Shown: positions 1 to 6,903 of the stretch, piece after piece | Layout: every line of letters begins with the position of its first letter | Numbering within the stretch: the first letter of the stretch is position 1 | Assembly: GCA_905203765.1 (NCBI GenBank) | Contig: CAJKXC010000059.1 | Span: forward strand, 1-15,995 | Origin: an uncultured Bacteroides sp. | GTDB taxonomy: Bacteria; Bacteroidota; Bacteroidia; Bacteroidales; Bacteroidaceae | Direction: 5' to 3' | DNA: 15,995 nucleotides | Program-made: the position numbers and the translations under genes | The notes under the pieces: generated by a model | Told to the model about the DNA's origin: nothing | Seen by the model: only the letters and a program-made list of their open reading frames with translations | Database searches by the model: none

Positions 1-1
1 C

Positions 2-148
2 CGTATGCACTCAGACGCTCAGTTCGCCGGTTCTTCATCAGTTCCTGCTCACGTAGAAATGATGGGATTCCTGGGAATCGGTAACAACCCGATGGTAGGT
101 TGTACAGTGGCTTGTGCGGTAGACGTGGCTCAGGCTTTGGCTAAGTAA
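2..148 (+). CDS. C-terminal end of a GGGtGRT-family-like protein (partial)
   Basis: Only the last 48 codons and the stop are in the window; the gene begins upstream. The visible tail contains the stretches PAHVEMMGFLGIGNNP and MVGCTVACAVDVAQALAK, which resemble the conserved C-terminus of the GGGtGRT protein family, a roughly 330-residue family of unknown function found in anaerobic bacteria. The reading frame is clean up to TAA and is followed after about 20 bases by a strong terminator, so this is the last gene of its transcript. The family assignment rests on recall of a short tail, so I hold it moderately. What the protein does is not known. Confidence 0.6.
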   Translation, partial: RMHSDAQFAGSSSVPAHVEMMGFLGIGNNPMVGCTVACAVDVAQALAK

Positions 149-168
149 TTTAAGTTACTATAAATAGG

Positions 169-206
169 AAACTCCTGCAATCATGATGGTTGCAGGAGTT
201 TTTTTA
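169..206 (+). terminator. Rho-independent terminator after the GGGtGRT-like gene
   Basis: An 11-bp perfect stem, AACTCCTGCAA (170-180) with TTGCAGGAGTT (190-200), has a 9-base loop and runs directly into a T tract. It ends the upstream transcript and insulates the next gene. Confidence 0.9.
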
Positions 207-222
207 TTTAAAATATAAAGTC

Positions 223-230
223 TATATTTG
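223..230 (+). promoter_or_regulatory. Bacteroides -7 promoter element for the DUF418 gene
   Basis: TATATTTG fits the Bacteroides TAnnTTTG -7 consensus and lies 27 bases before the ATG at 258. The upstream -33 region falls in the T tract of the preceding terminator and has no clear TTTG. Transcription would begin near 235, giving a leader of roughly 20 bases. Confidence 0.55.
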
Positions 231-257
231 TGCCTTTAAAATTAAAGACGAACTTAT

Positions 258-1427
258 ATGGTACAAAAACTTGAAGGACACACACGCATCGACGTAGCCG
301 ATGTGCTACGCGGACTGGCCGTTATGGGCATTATTGTATTGCACTCTATCGAACATTTCAATTTCTATTCATTTCCTGATACGACGAATCAAAGCGTCTG
401 GCTTAACTTCACTGACAGAGCTATTTGGGACGGACTATTCTTTATGTTCGGCGGAAAAGCGTATGCGGTATTCGCTTTGCTGTTCGGTTTCAGCTTCTTC
501 ATTCAGGACGACAACCAGCGTATGCGTGGGAAGGACTTCCGTTTGCGCTTCTGCTGGCGGTTGATACTGCTGTTCGTTCTCGGTAATATAAATGCAATCT
601 TCTTTACGGGTGAAGTATTGGTACTTTACTCGCTGGTAGGTTTTATTCTGCCACTCACCTGCCGGATGAAGGACAAGTGGCTGTTTGTGCTGGCATGCGT
701 ACTGCTGATGCAACCGTTACCACTATATTACGTGATACGTGCCTGCATGGATTCCTCTTTTGCAATGCCTTCCATTCCTACCGGCAGTTTTTGGGCTGCT
801 GCCTTCGAAATGCAGAGCCACGGAACATTCCTCGGAACACTGCGCGTGAATTTATGGGAAGGACAGCTTGCCAGCCTTGCCTGGGCATGGGATCACGGAC
901 GGGTGTTCCAAACTGCCGCCCTCTTCCTGTTCGGTCTGCTGATAGGTCGCCGGGGACTCTTCCTGAAGGAGAATATCAAGTTCTGGAATAAGGTACTTTG
1001 CGGCGCACTCATCGCCTTCTTCCCGCTATACGGACTGGGCAATATGCTTCCCCGTTTCATTACCAGCAAGTCTATCCTGGCTCCCCTGTCACTCACCATC
1101 ACTTCATGGTCCAATTTTGCATTCATGCTGATATTGGTATCGGGGGTTATCTTCGCTTTCTACCGTACAAACCTGCACGGATGGTTGATGAAGTTGACTC
1201 CTTACGGCAAGATGAGCCTCACCAATTATATCACTCAAAGTATTGTAGGCTCACTTATCTTCTATAATTGGGGATTTGCAATGCACTCCCAATTGGGAAT
1301 TACTGCCAGCAGTATGGTAGGCGTACTCCTGTTTATTGTGCAGTTGGCCTTCTGCCGCTGGTGGATAAGCCGGCATGCACACGGGCCGCTGGAATATTTG
1401 TGGAAACGGGCTACCTGGCTGAAATAA
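258..1427 (+). CDS. DUF418-domain multi-pass membrane protein
   Basis: A 389-residue inner-membrane protein with about nine or ten hydrophobic segments. The start (HTRIDVADVLRGLAVMGIIV) has the charged-then-hydrophobic 'RGLAV' pattern shared by YeiB/DUF418 proteins and acyltransferase-3-like membrane proteins. The C-terminal third (about residues 225-385) contains YGKMSLTNYITQSI and a late GPLEYLWK motif, both typical of DUF418 (PF04235). Length is normal for the family. The biochemical role of DUF418 proteins is not established; a transport or acyl-transfer role is inferred from the fold only. The ATG follows a TAnnTTTG element, and the gene appears monocistronic, ending at a hairpin shared with the convergent regulator gene. 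Confidence 0.85.
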   Translation: MVQKLEGHTRIDVADVLRGLAVMGIIVLHSIEHFNFYSFPDTTNQSVWLNFTDRAIWDGLFFMFGGKAYAVFALLFGFSFFIQDDNQRMRGKDFRLRFCWRLILLFVLGNINAIFFTGEVLVLYSLVGFILPLTCRMKDKWLFVLACVLLMQPLPLYYVIRACMDSSFAMPSIPTGSFWAAAFEMQSHGTFLGTLRVNLWEGQLASLAWAWDHGRVFQTAALFLFGLLIGRRGLFLKENIKFWNKVLCGALIAFFPLYGLGNMLPRFITSKSILAPLSLTITSWSNFAFMLILVSGVIFAFYRTNLHGWLMKLTPYGKMSLTNYITQSIVGSLIFYNWGFAMHSQLGITASSMVGVLLFIVQLAFCRWWISRHAHGPLEYLWKRATWLK

Positions 1428-1444
1428 GGCATAACACAATAATT

Positions 1445-1477
1445 GAAAGAGCTTTCCTGATTATGGAAAGCTCTTCC
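1445..1477. terminator. Bidirectional terminator hairpin between convergent genes
   Basis: AAGAGCTTTCC (1447-1457) pairs perfectly with GGAAAGCTCTT (1465-1475) around a 7-base loop. It sits between the DUF418 stop (1427) and the stop of the minus-strand regulator (1488). The minus-strand side continues into the T-rich TCAATTATTGTG; the plus side has a weaker tail. Confidence 0.7.
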
Positions 1478-1487
1478 TGTTTACCGC

Positions 1488-3119
1488 CTAAGCCTTCCTC
1501 ATAAATTCTTTAGGTGTTCTTCCGAAGTATTCTTTATACCGGCCTCTGAAATTCTTCAGATTCTTCATACCTACCATTTCGGCAACTACGGTTACGGAGT
1601 ATTTCCCGCTTTCCAACAGTTCGCGCGCCTTTTCCATCCGTATCCGTGAAATCAGATATTTAGGAGCCTCGCCTGTCAATGATTTCCATTTATTATAAAA
1701 AGTGGTCCGGCTCATACACATCTTAGAGGCAATGTCATCAATCGTCAAATCTTCTTTATCCAGATTCTCCTGAATATAAATCTGCACTTCATCCAGAAAT
1801 TCCAGGTTAGCATCCTGCAAAGATTCATCCAGATGCCTGGCCAGGAATCCCTCTCCAAAGACTTTCTGCAAAAAAGCCTTCCTCAGGCAGCGGCTGTTGT
1901 TTATCAGTACGGAGATTTCTATCTTGAAATCTTCCAGATTGAAAGGTTTATAAATAAAGAGGTCCGCCAAAGAGAAACGCCGTTTTTCCCGACGCTCCAT
2001 ATCGATGTGCGAACCCAACAGTATCACCGGAATGAAAGAAGTCTCTCTTGCCGTCTTCAACTTCGATGAGAGTTCTTCACCGCCCATACGGTGCAACATG
2101 ATATCACAAATCACCAGATCGGGGTACTCCTCACGTATAGCATCCAAGGCTTCCTGCCCATCACTAAAGCTTTTCACCGTGAAGTATTCCGACAGGCGAT
2201 TTGCCAGATAGCACCTGAACTTTTCATCATTATCTGCAAGGATGACCAAAGGTTTATCCAAACTCTTCCTGCCGGCAGATTTATGAAAAAGAATCCTCGT
2301 TTCGTCTTCCATAAAAGCATCCGGCATCTTCTTGCTCTCATGCACCACAGTCTTAGCACATGGGCATTTAATGGGAAACTGAAGCAAGACTTCCTTGTCC
2401 AGAACAAGGATCTTTCCATTACACAAGTCCAATAACTTGTCAAAGAAAACCCCGCCCATAGCATGCCGTTTGCTATGCAATGCTTTAGGGCATTTGATAG
2501 CCCAATATCCGTCTTTCAAAGAAAGGTGCATGGAAAGATGCGTTTCGGAACGGGCGCATTCAATGGCATTCAGTATAAACTTATCAATGACCGGAGATAT
2601 CTTCCCCTGGTCGAACCAAGCACTGGCATAATCGAAATCGGGCACAAGTTCCAAAGTCATCTGTAACCCGGCAGCATAAGTCTGCAAAGGATAAACCTTC
2701 TTCTTCATAAATGCCCCAATTTCATGTTCCGCCACAATCAGGTTGCCGGAATGGATAAAAAGATGCTTCAGTTCCATCAGTCTTATCAGATGCCGTTCCA
2801 GACCATCGATATTGTGAATGGCAACAGCAAGTTCTTTCTTTATAGGTTCCGGGCATATCCCTTCGTATGCAGCATCCAACGGCGTTTTTATTAATGAAAT
2901 AGGATTGCGGATATCTTGAAATGTATCAATGAAATACTGGTTCCCTTCTCTCAGCAAATCCCGTTCTTCCCGGGTATAACATAAATGGAATAAAAGCCAG
3001 CACAGCAGACAAGCCACACTGAACAACATCGGTAAAACCGCACCCGGAAACTTTTGATACACTCCAACCGATATAAAGAAAATAAATAGCGATGCTATTA
3101 CTATTAATATATGTTTCAT
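1488..3119 (-). CDS. Membrane-anchored hybrid two-component-like regulator with degenerate kinase (REC plus AraC HTH)
   Basis: The 543-residue protein has, in order: two adjacent membrane segments (about 4-20 and 28-46) with almost nothing between them; a HisKA-like helix (about 60-125); a weak HATPase-like region (about 170-250); a receiver domain (about 290-408); and an AraC-type DNA-binding domain (about 442-541). This is the order of Bacteroides hybrid two-component systems, but without their large periplasmic sensor. Where the phospho-accepting His should be (pattern F..ISHEFRTPLTLI) it reads FQDIRNPISLI with Gln68 (codon CAA at 2916-2918). The N-box Asn (N184) can be placed, but no glycine-rich ATP lid is visible. 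The receiver keeps the acceptor Asp (D339, VICDIML) and Lys (K391, YKPF), but the second acidic residue is Asn296 and the switch Thr is Gly. It probably works as a non-kinase transcription regulator, possibly with REC modulated from elsewhere. It is divergent from an MFS exporter, a likely target (inference). Confidence 0.85.
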   Translation of the reverse strand: MKHILIVIASLFIFFISVGVYQKFPGAVLPMLFSVACLLCWLLFHLCYTREERDLLREGNQYFIDTFQDIRNPISLIKTPLDAAYEGICPEPIKKELAVAIHNIDGLERHLIRLMELKHLFIHSGNLIVAEHEIGAFMKKKVYPLQTYAAGLQMTLELVPDFDYASAWFDQGKISPVIDKFILNAIECARSETHLSMHLSLKDGYWAIKCPKALHSKRHAMGGVFFDKLLDLCNGKILVLDKEVLLQFPIKCPCAKTVVHESKKMPDAFMEDETRILFHKSAGRKSLDKPLVILADNDEKFRCYLANRLSEYFTVKSFSDGQEALDAIREEYPDLVICDIMLHRMGGEELSSKLKTARETSFIPVILLGSHIDMERREKRRFSLADLFIYKPFNLEDFKIEISVLINNSRCLRKAFLQKVFGEGFLARHLDESLQDANLEFLDEVQIYIQENLDKEDLTIDDIASKMCMSRTTFYNKWKSLTGEAPKYLISRIRMEKARELLESGKYSVTVVAEMVGMKNLKNFRGRYKEYFGRTPKEFMRKA

Positions 3120-3191
3120 ACTATCTGCATTTAGGTAACGTCACTTGGATAAACTAACAAATTGTTTATATTCATTTTTCGATCTAATAAT

Positions 3192-3215
3192 TCAGACAAT
3201 AGCAAGACTGTCTGA
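3192..3215. promoter_or_regulatory. Inverted repeat in the regulator/MFS divergent intergenic region, candidate operator
   Basis: TCAGACA (3192-3198) is repeated as TGTCTGA (3209-3215) across a 10-base spacer. Centre-to-centre spacing is 17 bp, within the range of dimeric regulator sites. It lies about 75 bp upstream of the minus-strand regulator start and about 180 bp upstream of the MFS start. The remaining intergenic DNA (3120-3397) shows no gene; a second partial dyad (AAGAC 3204-3208, GTCTT 3234-3238) overlaps this one. Binding is inferred only from symmetry and position. Confidence 0.35.
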
Positions 3216-3385
3216 CCATTAAATCAGGGGGCGGTCTTATAGGGGATTTTATCATTCTCAAAAAGAAAATAATACAATAACAAACAGAATGCGAAAAAGA
3301 TGGTAGCATTAGTCCCGGATTTAAAGAAATATGAAGTGAAGATACATTTCGACCTTGCATTAATGGTAGAATAGCCCAAAGAAAC

Positions 3386-3393
3386 TATCTTTG
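3386..3393 (+). promoter_or_regulatory. Bacteroides -7 promoter element directly against the MFS start codon
   Basis: TATCTTTG matches TAnnTTTG exactly and ends only 4 bases before the ATG at 3398. With the usual spacing to the start of transcription, the mRNA would begin at or within a few bases of the start codon, so the message would be leaderless or nearly so. The -33 region has only ATG (3363-3365) at the right distance instead of TTG. Confidence 0.55.
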
Positions 3394-3397
3394 CAGC

Positions 3398-4573
3398 ATG
3401 AAACCAGAATTGAAAGAAAACGGCGGATTGCCGGCATATATACTTTGGACGCTTGCCATCGTGGCAGGCATATCAGTAGCTAACCTGTACTATAACCAGC
3501 CATTGCTGAACGTAATGCGGCATGACCTGGGTGTCTCGGAATTCAAGACGAACCTGATTGCCATGATTACACAAGTGGGCTATGCCTTGGGATTGCTGTT
3601 TATTGTTCCGCTGGGTGACCTTTACCAACGCAAAAAGATCATATTGATAAACTTCTTCCTGCTTATCTTCTCTTTGCTTGCCATTGCGGTAGCTCCGAAC
3701 ATTTACATCATATGGGCGGCATCGCTCATAACGGGCGTCTGCTCCATGATACCTCAGATATTTGTTCCGATAGCTTCGCAGTTCTCACGTCCCGAAAACA
3801 AAGGACGGAATGTGGGTGTTGTCATATCGGGTTTATTGACGGGTATACTGGCATCACGTGTGGTCAGCGGATTTGTGGGCGAAGTGCTGGGTTGGCGGGA
3901 AATGTATTTCATTGCGGCAGGCATGATGCTGGTATGTGCCATTGTGGTGCTGAAAGTACTGCCGGACATACGTCCTACGTTTCAGGGCAAGTATGCCGAT
4001 CTGATGAAATCGCTGTTCGTGCTGGTGAAAGATTATCCGGCACTGCGCATTTATTCGGTGCGTTCGGGGTTGGTGTTCGGTTCATTCCTTGCCATGTGGT
4101 CGTGCCTTGCCTTCAAGATGGGCGAAGCTCCCTTCTATGCAAATAGCAATGTGATCGGGATATTAGGATTATGCGGCATTGCGGGAGCACTTACAGCTTC
4201 CTTTGTAGGCAAATATGTGAAAACGGTCGGCATTCGGAATTTCAACTTCATAGGTTGCACGCTGAATGTGCTGGCATGGGCATTGCTCTATTTCTGCGGA
4301 AACAGTTACGCAGGCATCATTGCCGGTATCATCCTGATTGATATAGGTATGCAGTGCATCCAGCTCAGCAACCAGACAAGCATATTCGAGGTCTGCCCTT
4401 CCGCCTCCAACCGGGTGAACACTATCTTCATGACGACCTATTTCATTGGCGGTTCGATGGGAACTTTCCTTGCCGGCAGTTGTTGGCAGGCATGGGGATG
4501 GGCAGGAGTAGCCGGCATCGGTACGATGCTGACTGTAAGTTCGCTCACTATTACGCTTTGTACGAAGAAATAA
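3398..4573 (+). CDS. MFS family transporter (AraJ/YdhP-like drug or metabolite exporter)
   Basis: A 391-residue inner-membrane protein with about 12 hydrophobic segments, normal for the major facilitator superfamily. The N-terminal helix carries ANLYYNQPLL, and the loop after helix 2 carries the MFS motif-A-like GDLYQRKKIIL (about 73-83); both are characteristic of the COG2814 exporter group. Such proteins move small molecules out of the cytoplasm using the proton gradient; the substrate cannot be told from sequence. It is divergently transcribed from the hybrid regulator upstream, which suggests regulated expression. Its stop codon lies 9 bases from the stop of the convergent antitoxin gene. 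An earlier in-frame start is unlikely because the promoter element ends 4 bases upstream. Confidence 0.88.
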   Translation: MKPELKENGGLPAYILWTLAIVAGISVANLYYNQPLLNVMRHDLGVSEFKTNLIAMITQVGYALGLLFIVPLGDLYQRKKIILINFFLLIFSLLAIAVAPNIYIIWAASLITGVCSMIPQIFVPIASQFSRPENKGRNVGVVISGLLTGILASRVVSGFVGEVLGWREMYFIAAGMMLVCAIVVLKVLPDIRPTFQGKYADLMKSLFVLVKDYPALRIYSVRSGLVFGSFLAMWSCLAFKMGEAPFYANSNVIGILGLCGIAGALTASFVGKYVKTVGIRNFNFIGCTLNVLAWALLYFCGNSYAGIIAGIILIDIGMQCIQLSNQTSIFEVCPSASNRVNTIFMTTYFIGGSMGTFLAGSCWQAWGWAGVAGIGTMLTVSSLTITLCTKK

Positions 4574-4582
4574 AAGATACTA

Positions 4583-4897
4583 TCAGCACAAAGCAACTTT
4601 GCCCAGATTACCGATTTCCAGTTTGGCACTCAAACCCATGGCTTTAAGTAGTTTGATGACAGTGGCGAATGTCAGATTCTTACCATTCTCAATTCTTGAG
4701 ATTTGTGCCTTCTGAACACCTACCAGTTTGCCCAACTCCTCTTGAGTCAAGTTCTTTGCCTGCCTTGCCTGCTTGATAGCATCGCCAATCAGGAACATCT
4801 CCAACTGCTCGTCATACTTATCACGCTCAATAGTTCCTTTCTTGCCGATTAACTCATCTTTCATCTCTTCATGAGTATAAAATCTCATCTTATCCAT
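4583..4897 (-). CDS. XRE-family antitoxin (HigA-like) of a toxin-antitoxin pair
   Basis: A 104-residue protein with an N-terminal region (about 1-37) and a helix-turn-helix of the Cro/C1 (XRE) class at about 38-92: IKQARQAKNLTQEELGKLVG is followed by VQKAQISRIENGKNLTF. It would bind and neutralise the toxin encoded just upstream and repress the shared promoter, as HigA-type antitoxins do. I chose ATG at 4897, four bases after the toxin stop; a longer frame exists only through a TTG codon at 4918 overlapping the toxin gene, which is less likely. The toxin-first order is the HigBA arrangement. The DNA is AT-richer than its neighbours, which fits a horizontally acquired cassette. Confidence 0.88.
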   Translation of the reverse strand: MDKMRFYTHEEMKDELIGKKGTIERDKYDEQLEMFLIGDAIKQARQAKNLTQEELGKLVGVQKAQISRIENGKNLTFATVIKLLKAMGLSAKLEIGNLGKVALC

Positions 4898-4901
4898 AGT
4901 T

Positions 4902-5246
4902 CTATTTTTTATGTTCAAAATATGCTTTCATTATCTCATTAGCCCTTGCTATCTCTTTAGACGGTGTTTTCTGAGTCTTCTTGATGAAACCATGTGTAGC
5001 GATAACTAATGTATCAACACTTTTAGATTTATCCCAAAATGCTAATAACCGATACTGCTTGCCGTTATATAAAGTTCGAAATTCCCAAATATCCCCGGTC
5101 AGTTTCTTGAACAGTTCCGGGTCTAATACATAAATGGCTTTATCAATGTTATAGACTATCTTCTCCCGTGTTTTAGTATCTATTCTCCGCAGAAAATCCA
5201 TTGCATCCGGAGAATATACTACTTTAAACCGTGCTTCTGCTTTCAT
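4902..5246 (-). CDS. RelE/HigB-type toxin (phage Gp49-like family)
   Basis: A 114-residue basic protein with the RelE/ParE-superfamily pattern of the Gp49-like HigB group (PF05973): FKVVYSPDAMDFLRRID at the start, then the central LTGDIWEFRTLYNGKQYRLLAF, then LVIATHGFIKKTQKTP with the conserved Phe-x-Lys-Lys-Thr. Relatives are ribosome-dependent mRNA interferases that slow translation when free of antitoxin. Length is typical. It is the first gene of a two-gene unit with the XRE antitoxin, under a TATCTTTG element at 5266-5273. In row 4981-5040 I counted 18 G/C of 60, against 33 of 60 in nhaC row 5881-5940, so base composition differs sharply from the flank. Confidence 0.88.
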   Translation of the reverse strand: MKAEARFKVVYSPDAMDFLRRIDTKTREKIVYNIDKAIYVLDPELFKKLTGDIWEFRTLYNGKQYRLLAFWDKSKSVDTLVIATHGFIKKTQKTPSKEIARANEIMKAYFEHKK

Positions 5247-5265
5247 GTTTTCACTATTAATGATG

Positions 5266-5273
5266 CAAAGATA
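5266..5273 (-). promoter_or_regulatory. Bacteroides -7 promoter element for the toxin-antitoxin pair
   Basis: The plus strand reads CAAAGATA, which is TATCTTTG on the minus strand, 20 bases before the toxin ATG (5246). No clear -33 TTTG is present at the usual distance. A short dyad, GTTTC (5280-5284) and GAAAC (5293-5297), lies in the -10 to -40 zone and could be the antitoxin operator. Confidence 0.55.
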
Positions 5274-5313
5274 CTAAATGTTTCCATAAACAGAAACTTT
5301 AGCAAACAAAAAG

Positions 5314-5357
5314 CAATAGAAGATTCAAGCTGATAATTGCGCTTGTAGTTTCTATTG
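5314..5357. promoter_or_regulatory. Two-tier inverted repeat between the toxin and nhaC promoters
   Basis: An outer pair, CAATAGAA (5314-5321) and TTCTATTG (5350-5357), encloses an inner pair, CAAGC (5326-5330) and GCTTG (5341-5345). The right inner arm overlaps the TTG proposed as the -33 element of nhaC, and the dyad ends 9 bases before its -7 element. It could be an operator for nhaC or the toxin-antitoxin unit, or the remains of a terminator. No T tract follows on either strand, so a terminator is less likely. Confidence 0.4.
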
Positions 5358-5373
5358 ATTTATCTTACCTTTG
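5343..5373 (+). promoter_or_regulatory. Promoter of nhaC (-33 TTG, -7 TACCTTTG)
   Basis: TTG at 5343-5345 and TACCTTTG at 5366-5373 are separated by 20 bases, the normal Bacteroides spacing. Transcription would start near 5379, about 20 bases before the ATG at 5400. This rules out the in-frame ATG at 5355 as the real start because it lies within the promoter. Confidence 0.7.
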
Positions 5374-5399
5374 CGCCATCCATAAGCAAATACATTACA

Positions 5400-6839
5400 A
5401 TGAGTTCTACAAATAAGAAAGTACCTTCTCCTATTGTATCCCTTCTTCCAGTAGCTTTCCTGGTAGGTATGCTGTTTGCCACTATCCGTACCTTCGGGAG
5501 CGATGCGTTGAGTGGTGGAAGCCAGGTTTCGCTGCTCACTACCACGGCGCTCTGCATCTTTATCGGCATGGCATTCTACCGCATCCCGTGGAAGGATTAC
5601 GAATTGGCGATTACCAACAATATTGCCGGCATTGCCACAGCCACTATCATTCTGCTGATTATCGGTGCGCTGAGCGGTGCATGGATGATAAGCGGAGTAG
5701 TGCCTACCCTCATATATTATGGTATGCAGATTATCCACCCGGATTTCTTCCTCGCTTCCACCTGCATCATCTGCGCACTGGTATCGGTGATGACGGGAAG
5801 TTCGTGGACTACGATTGCAACAATTGGCATTGCCCTGCTGGGCATAGGCAAGGCGCAAGGTTTTGAGGAAGGATGGATAGCAGGCGCCATCATATCGGGA
5901 GCCTATTTCGGAGACAAGATATCGCCGCTATCGGACACGACGGTGCTGGCTTCGTCGGTAACGGAGACACCTCTGTTCACCCACATCCGGTATATGATGA
6001 TTACGACTGTTCCGTCGCTCGTCATTACCCTTATCATTTTCACCGTGATGGGGCTGACGCACGAAACGAATGACACGCAGCAGATTGCAGAGTTTGCCGC
6101 CGCACTGGATGCCAAGTTCAACATCACTCCCTGGCTGCTGATTGTACCCGTAGTTACAGGAATACTTATCGCCCGGAGAGTGCCGTCCATTATTACGCTG
6201 TTCCTCTCCACCATGCTGGCAGGCATATTCGCCCTTATCTTCCAGCCGGAACTGCTACGCGAAATTGCTGGTGACGGAGACGTCTTCAAAGGTGCCATGA
6301 TGACCTGCTACGGCAGTACCAGCCTGCTGACCGACAACGATATGCTGACCGAACTGGTTGCCACGCGAGGCATGGCGGGCATGATGAATACGGTGTGGCT
6401 CATCCTCTGCGCCATGTGCTTTGGCGGGGCGATGACGGCAAGCGGGATGCTGGGCAGCATCACTTCGGTGTTTGTACGGTTTATGAAAAGTACGGTCAGC
6501 GTAGTGGCATCGACAGTGTGCTCGGGGCTGTTCCTGAATCTGGCTACCGCCGACCAGTACATCAGCATTATCCTCACCGGAAATATGTTTAGCAACGTAT
6601 ACGAGAAGAAAGGATACGAAAGCCGCCTGTTGAGCCGGACCACGGAAGATGCCGTCACCGTGACGTCGCCGCTGATTCCGTGGAATACGTGCGGAATGAC
6701 GCAAGCCACCATCCTGAGCGTACCCACGCTGACGTACCTTCCCTACTGCTTTTTCAACCTTATCAGTCCGCTGATGAGTATCTTTATAGCTGCTATCGGA
6801 TATAAAATAATCAAAAAACCGGTGAACAATCCTGCATAG
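5400..6839 (+). CDS. nhaC: NhaC family Na+/H+ antiporter
   Basis: A 479-residue inner-membrane protein with about 11-12 hydrophobic segments. It has the NhaC hallmarks MTGSSWTT (131-138) and GAYFGDKISPLSDTT (167-181), and a later ATADQYISIILTGNMF. NhaC proteins exchange cytoplasmic Na+ for external protons for pH and sodium homeostasis; some relatives instead carry organic acids (malate-2H+/Na+-lactate type), so the exact substrate is inferred. The start at 5400 (MSSTNKK) is preferred over the in-frame ATG at 5355, which lies in the promoter and adds an unrelated 15-residue extension. A DUF4251 gene follows after 64 bases with no clear promoter, so the two may be cotranscribed. Confidence 0.88.
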   Translation: MSSTNKKVPSPIVSLLPVAFLVGMLFATIRTFGSDALSGGSQVSLLTTTALCIFIGMAFYRIPWKDYELAITNNIAGIATATIILLIIGALSGAWMISGVVPTLIYYGMQIIHPDFFLASTCIICALVSVMTGSSWTTIATIGIALLGIGKAQGFEEGWIAGAIISGAYFGDKISPLSDTTVLASSVTETPLFTHIRYMMITTVPSLVITLIIFTVMGLTHETNDTQQIAEFAAALDAKFNITPWLLIVPVVTGILIARRVPSIITLFLSTMLAGIFALIFQPELLREIAGDGDVFKGAMMTCYGSTSLLTDNDMLTELVATRGMAGMMNTVWLILCAMCFGGAMTASGMLGSITSVFVRFMKSTVSVVASTVCSGLFLNLATADQYISIILTGNMFSNVYEKKGYESRLLSRTTEDAVTVTSPLIPWNTCGMTQATILSVPTLTYLPYCFFNLISPLMSIFIAAIGYKIIKKPVNNPA

Positions 6840-6903
6840 GCATTGTTCTTGCAATAAATTTATAACGAACAATTTATTAAACCTAAACAAAAAAGATTCG
6901 ATT

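Noticed and set aside
4555..4594. Terminator hairpin GCTTTGT/ACAAAGC across the MFS and antitoxin stop codons.
   Set aside because: The loop is 26 bases and no T tract follows on either strand, so a 7-bp match here is probably incidental.
4898..4918. Upstream TTG start for the antitoxin giving a 111-residue protein.
   Set aside because: An ATG four bases after the toxin stop gives a normal-length antitoxin, and the extra seven codons overlap the toxin gene.
5355..5399. Upstream ATG start for nhaC.
   Set aside because: It lies before the -7 element at 5366-5373, so it would not be in the transcript.
6824..6848. Terminator after nhaC (GAACAAT/ATTGTTC).
   Set aside because: The 7-bp stem is weak and AT-rich, overlaps the stop codon and lacks a T tract; the next gene is probably cotranscribed.
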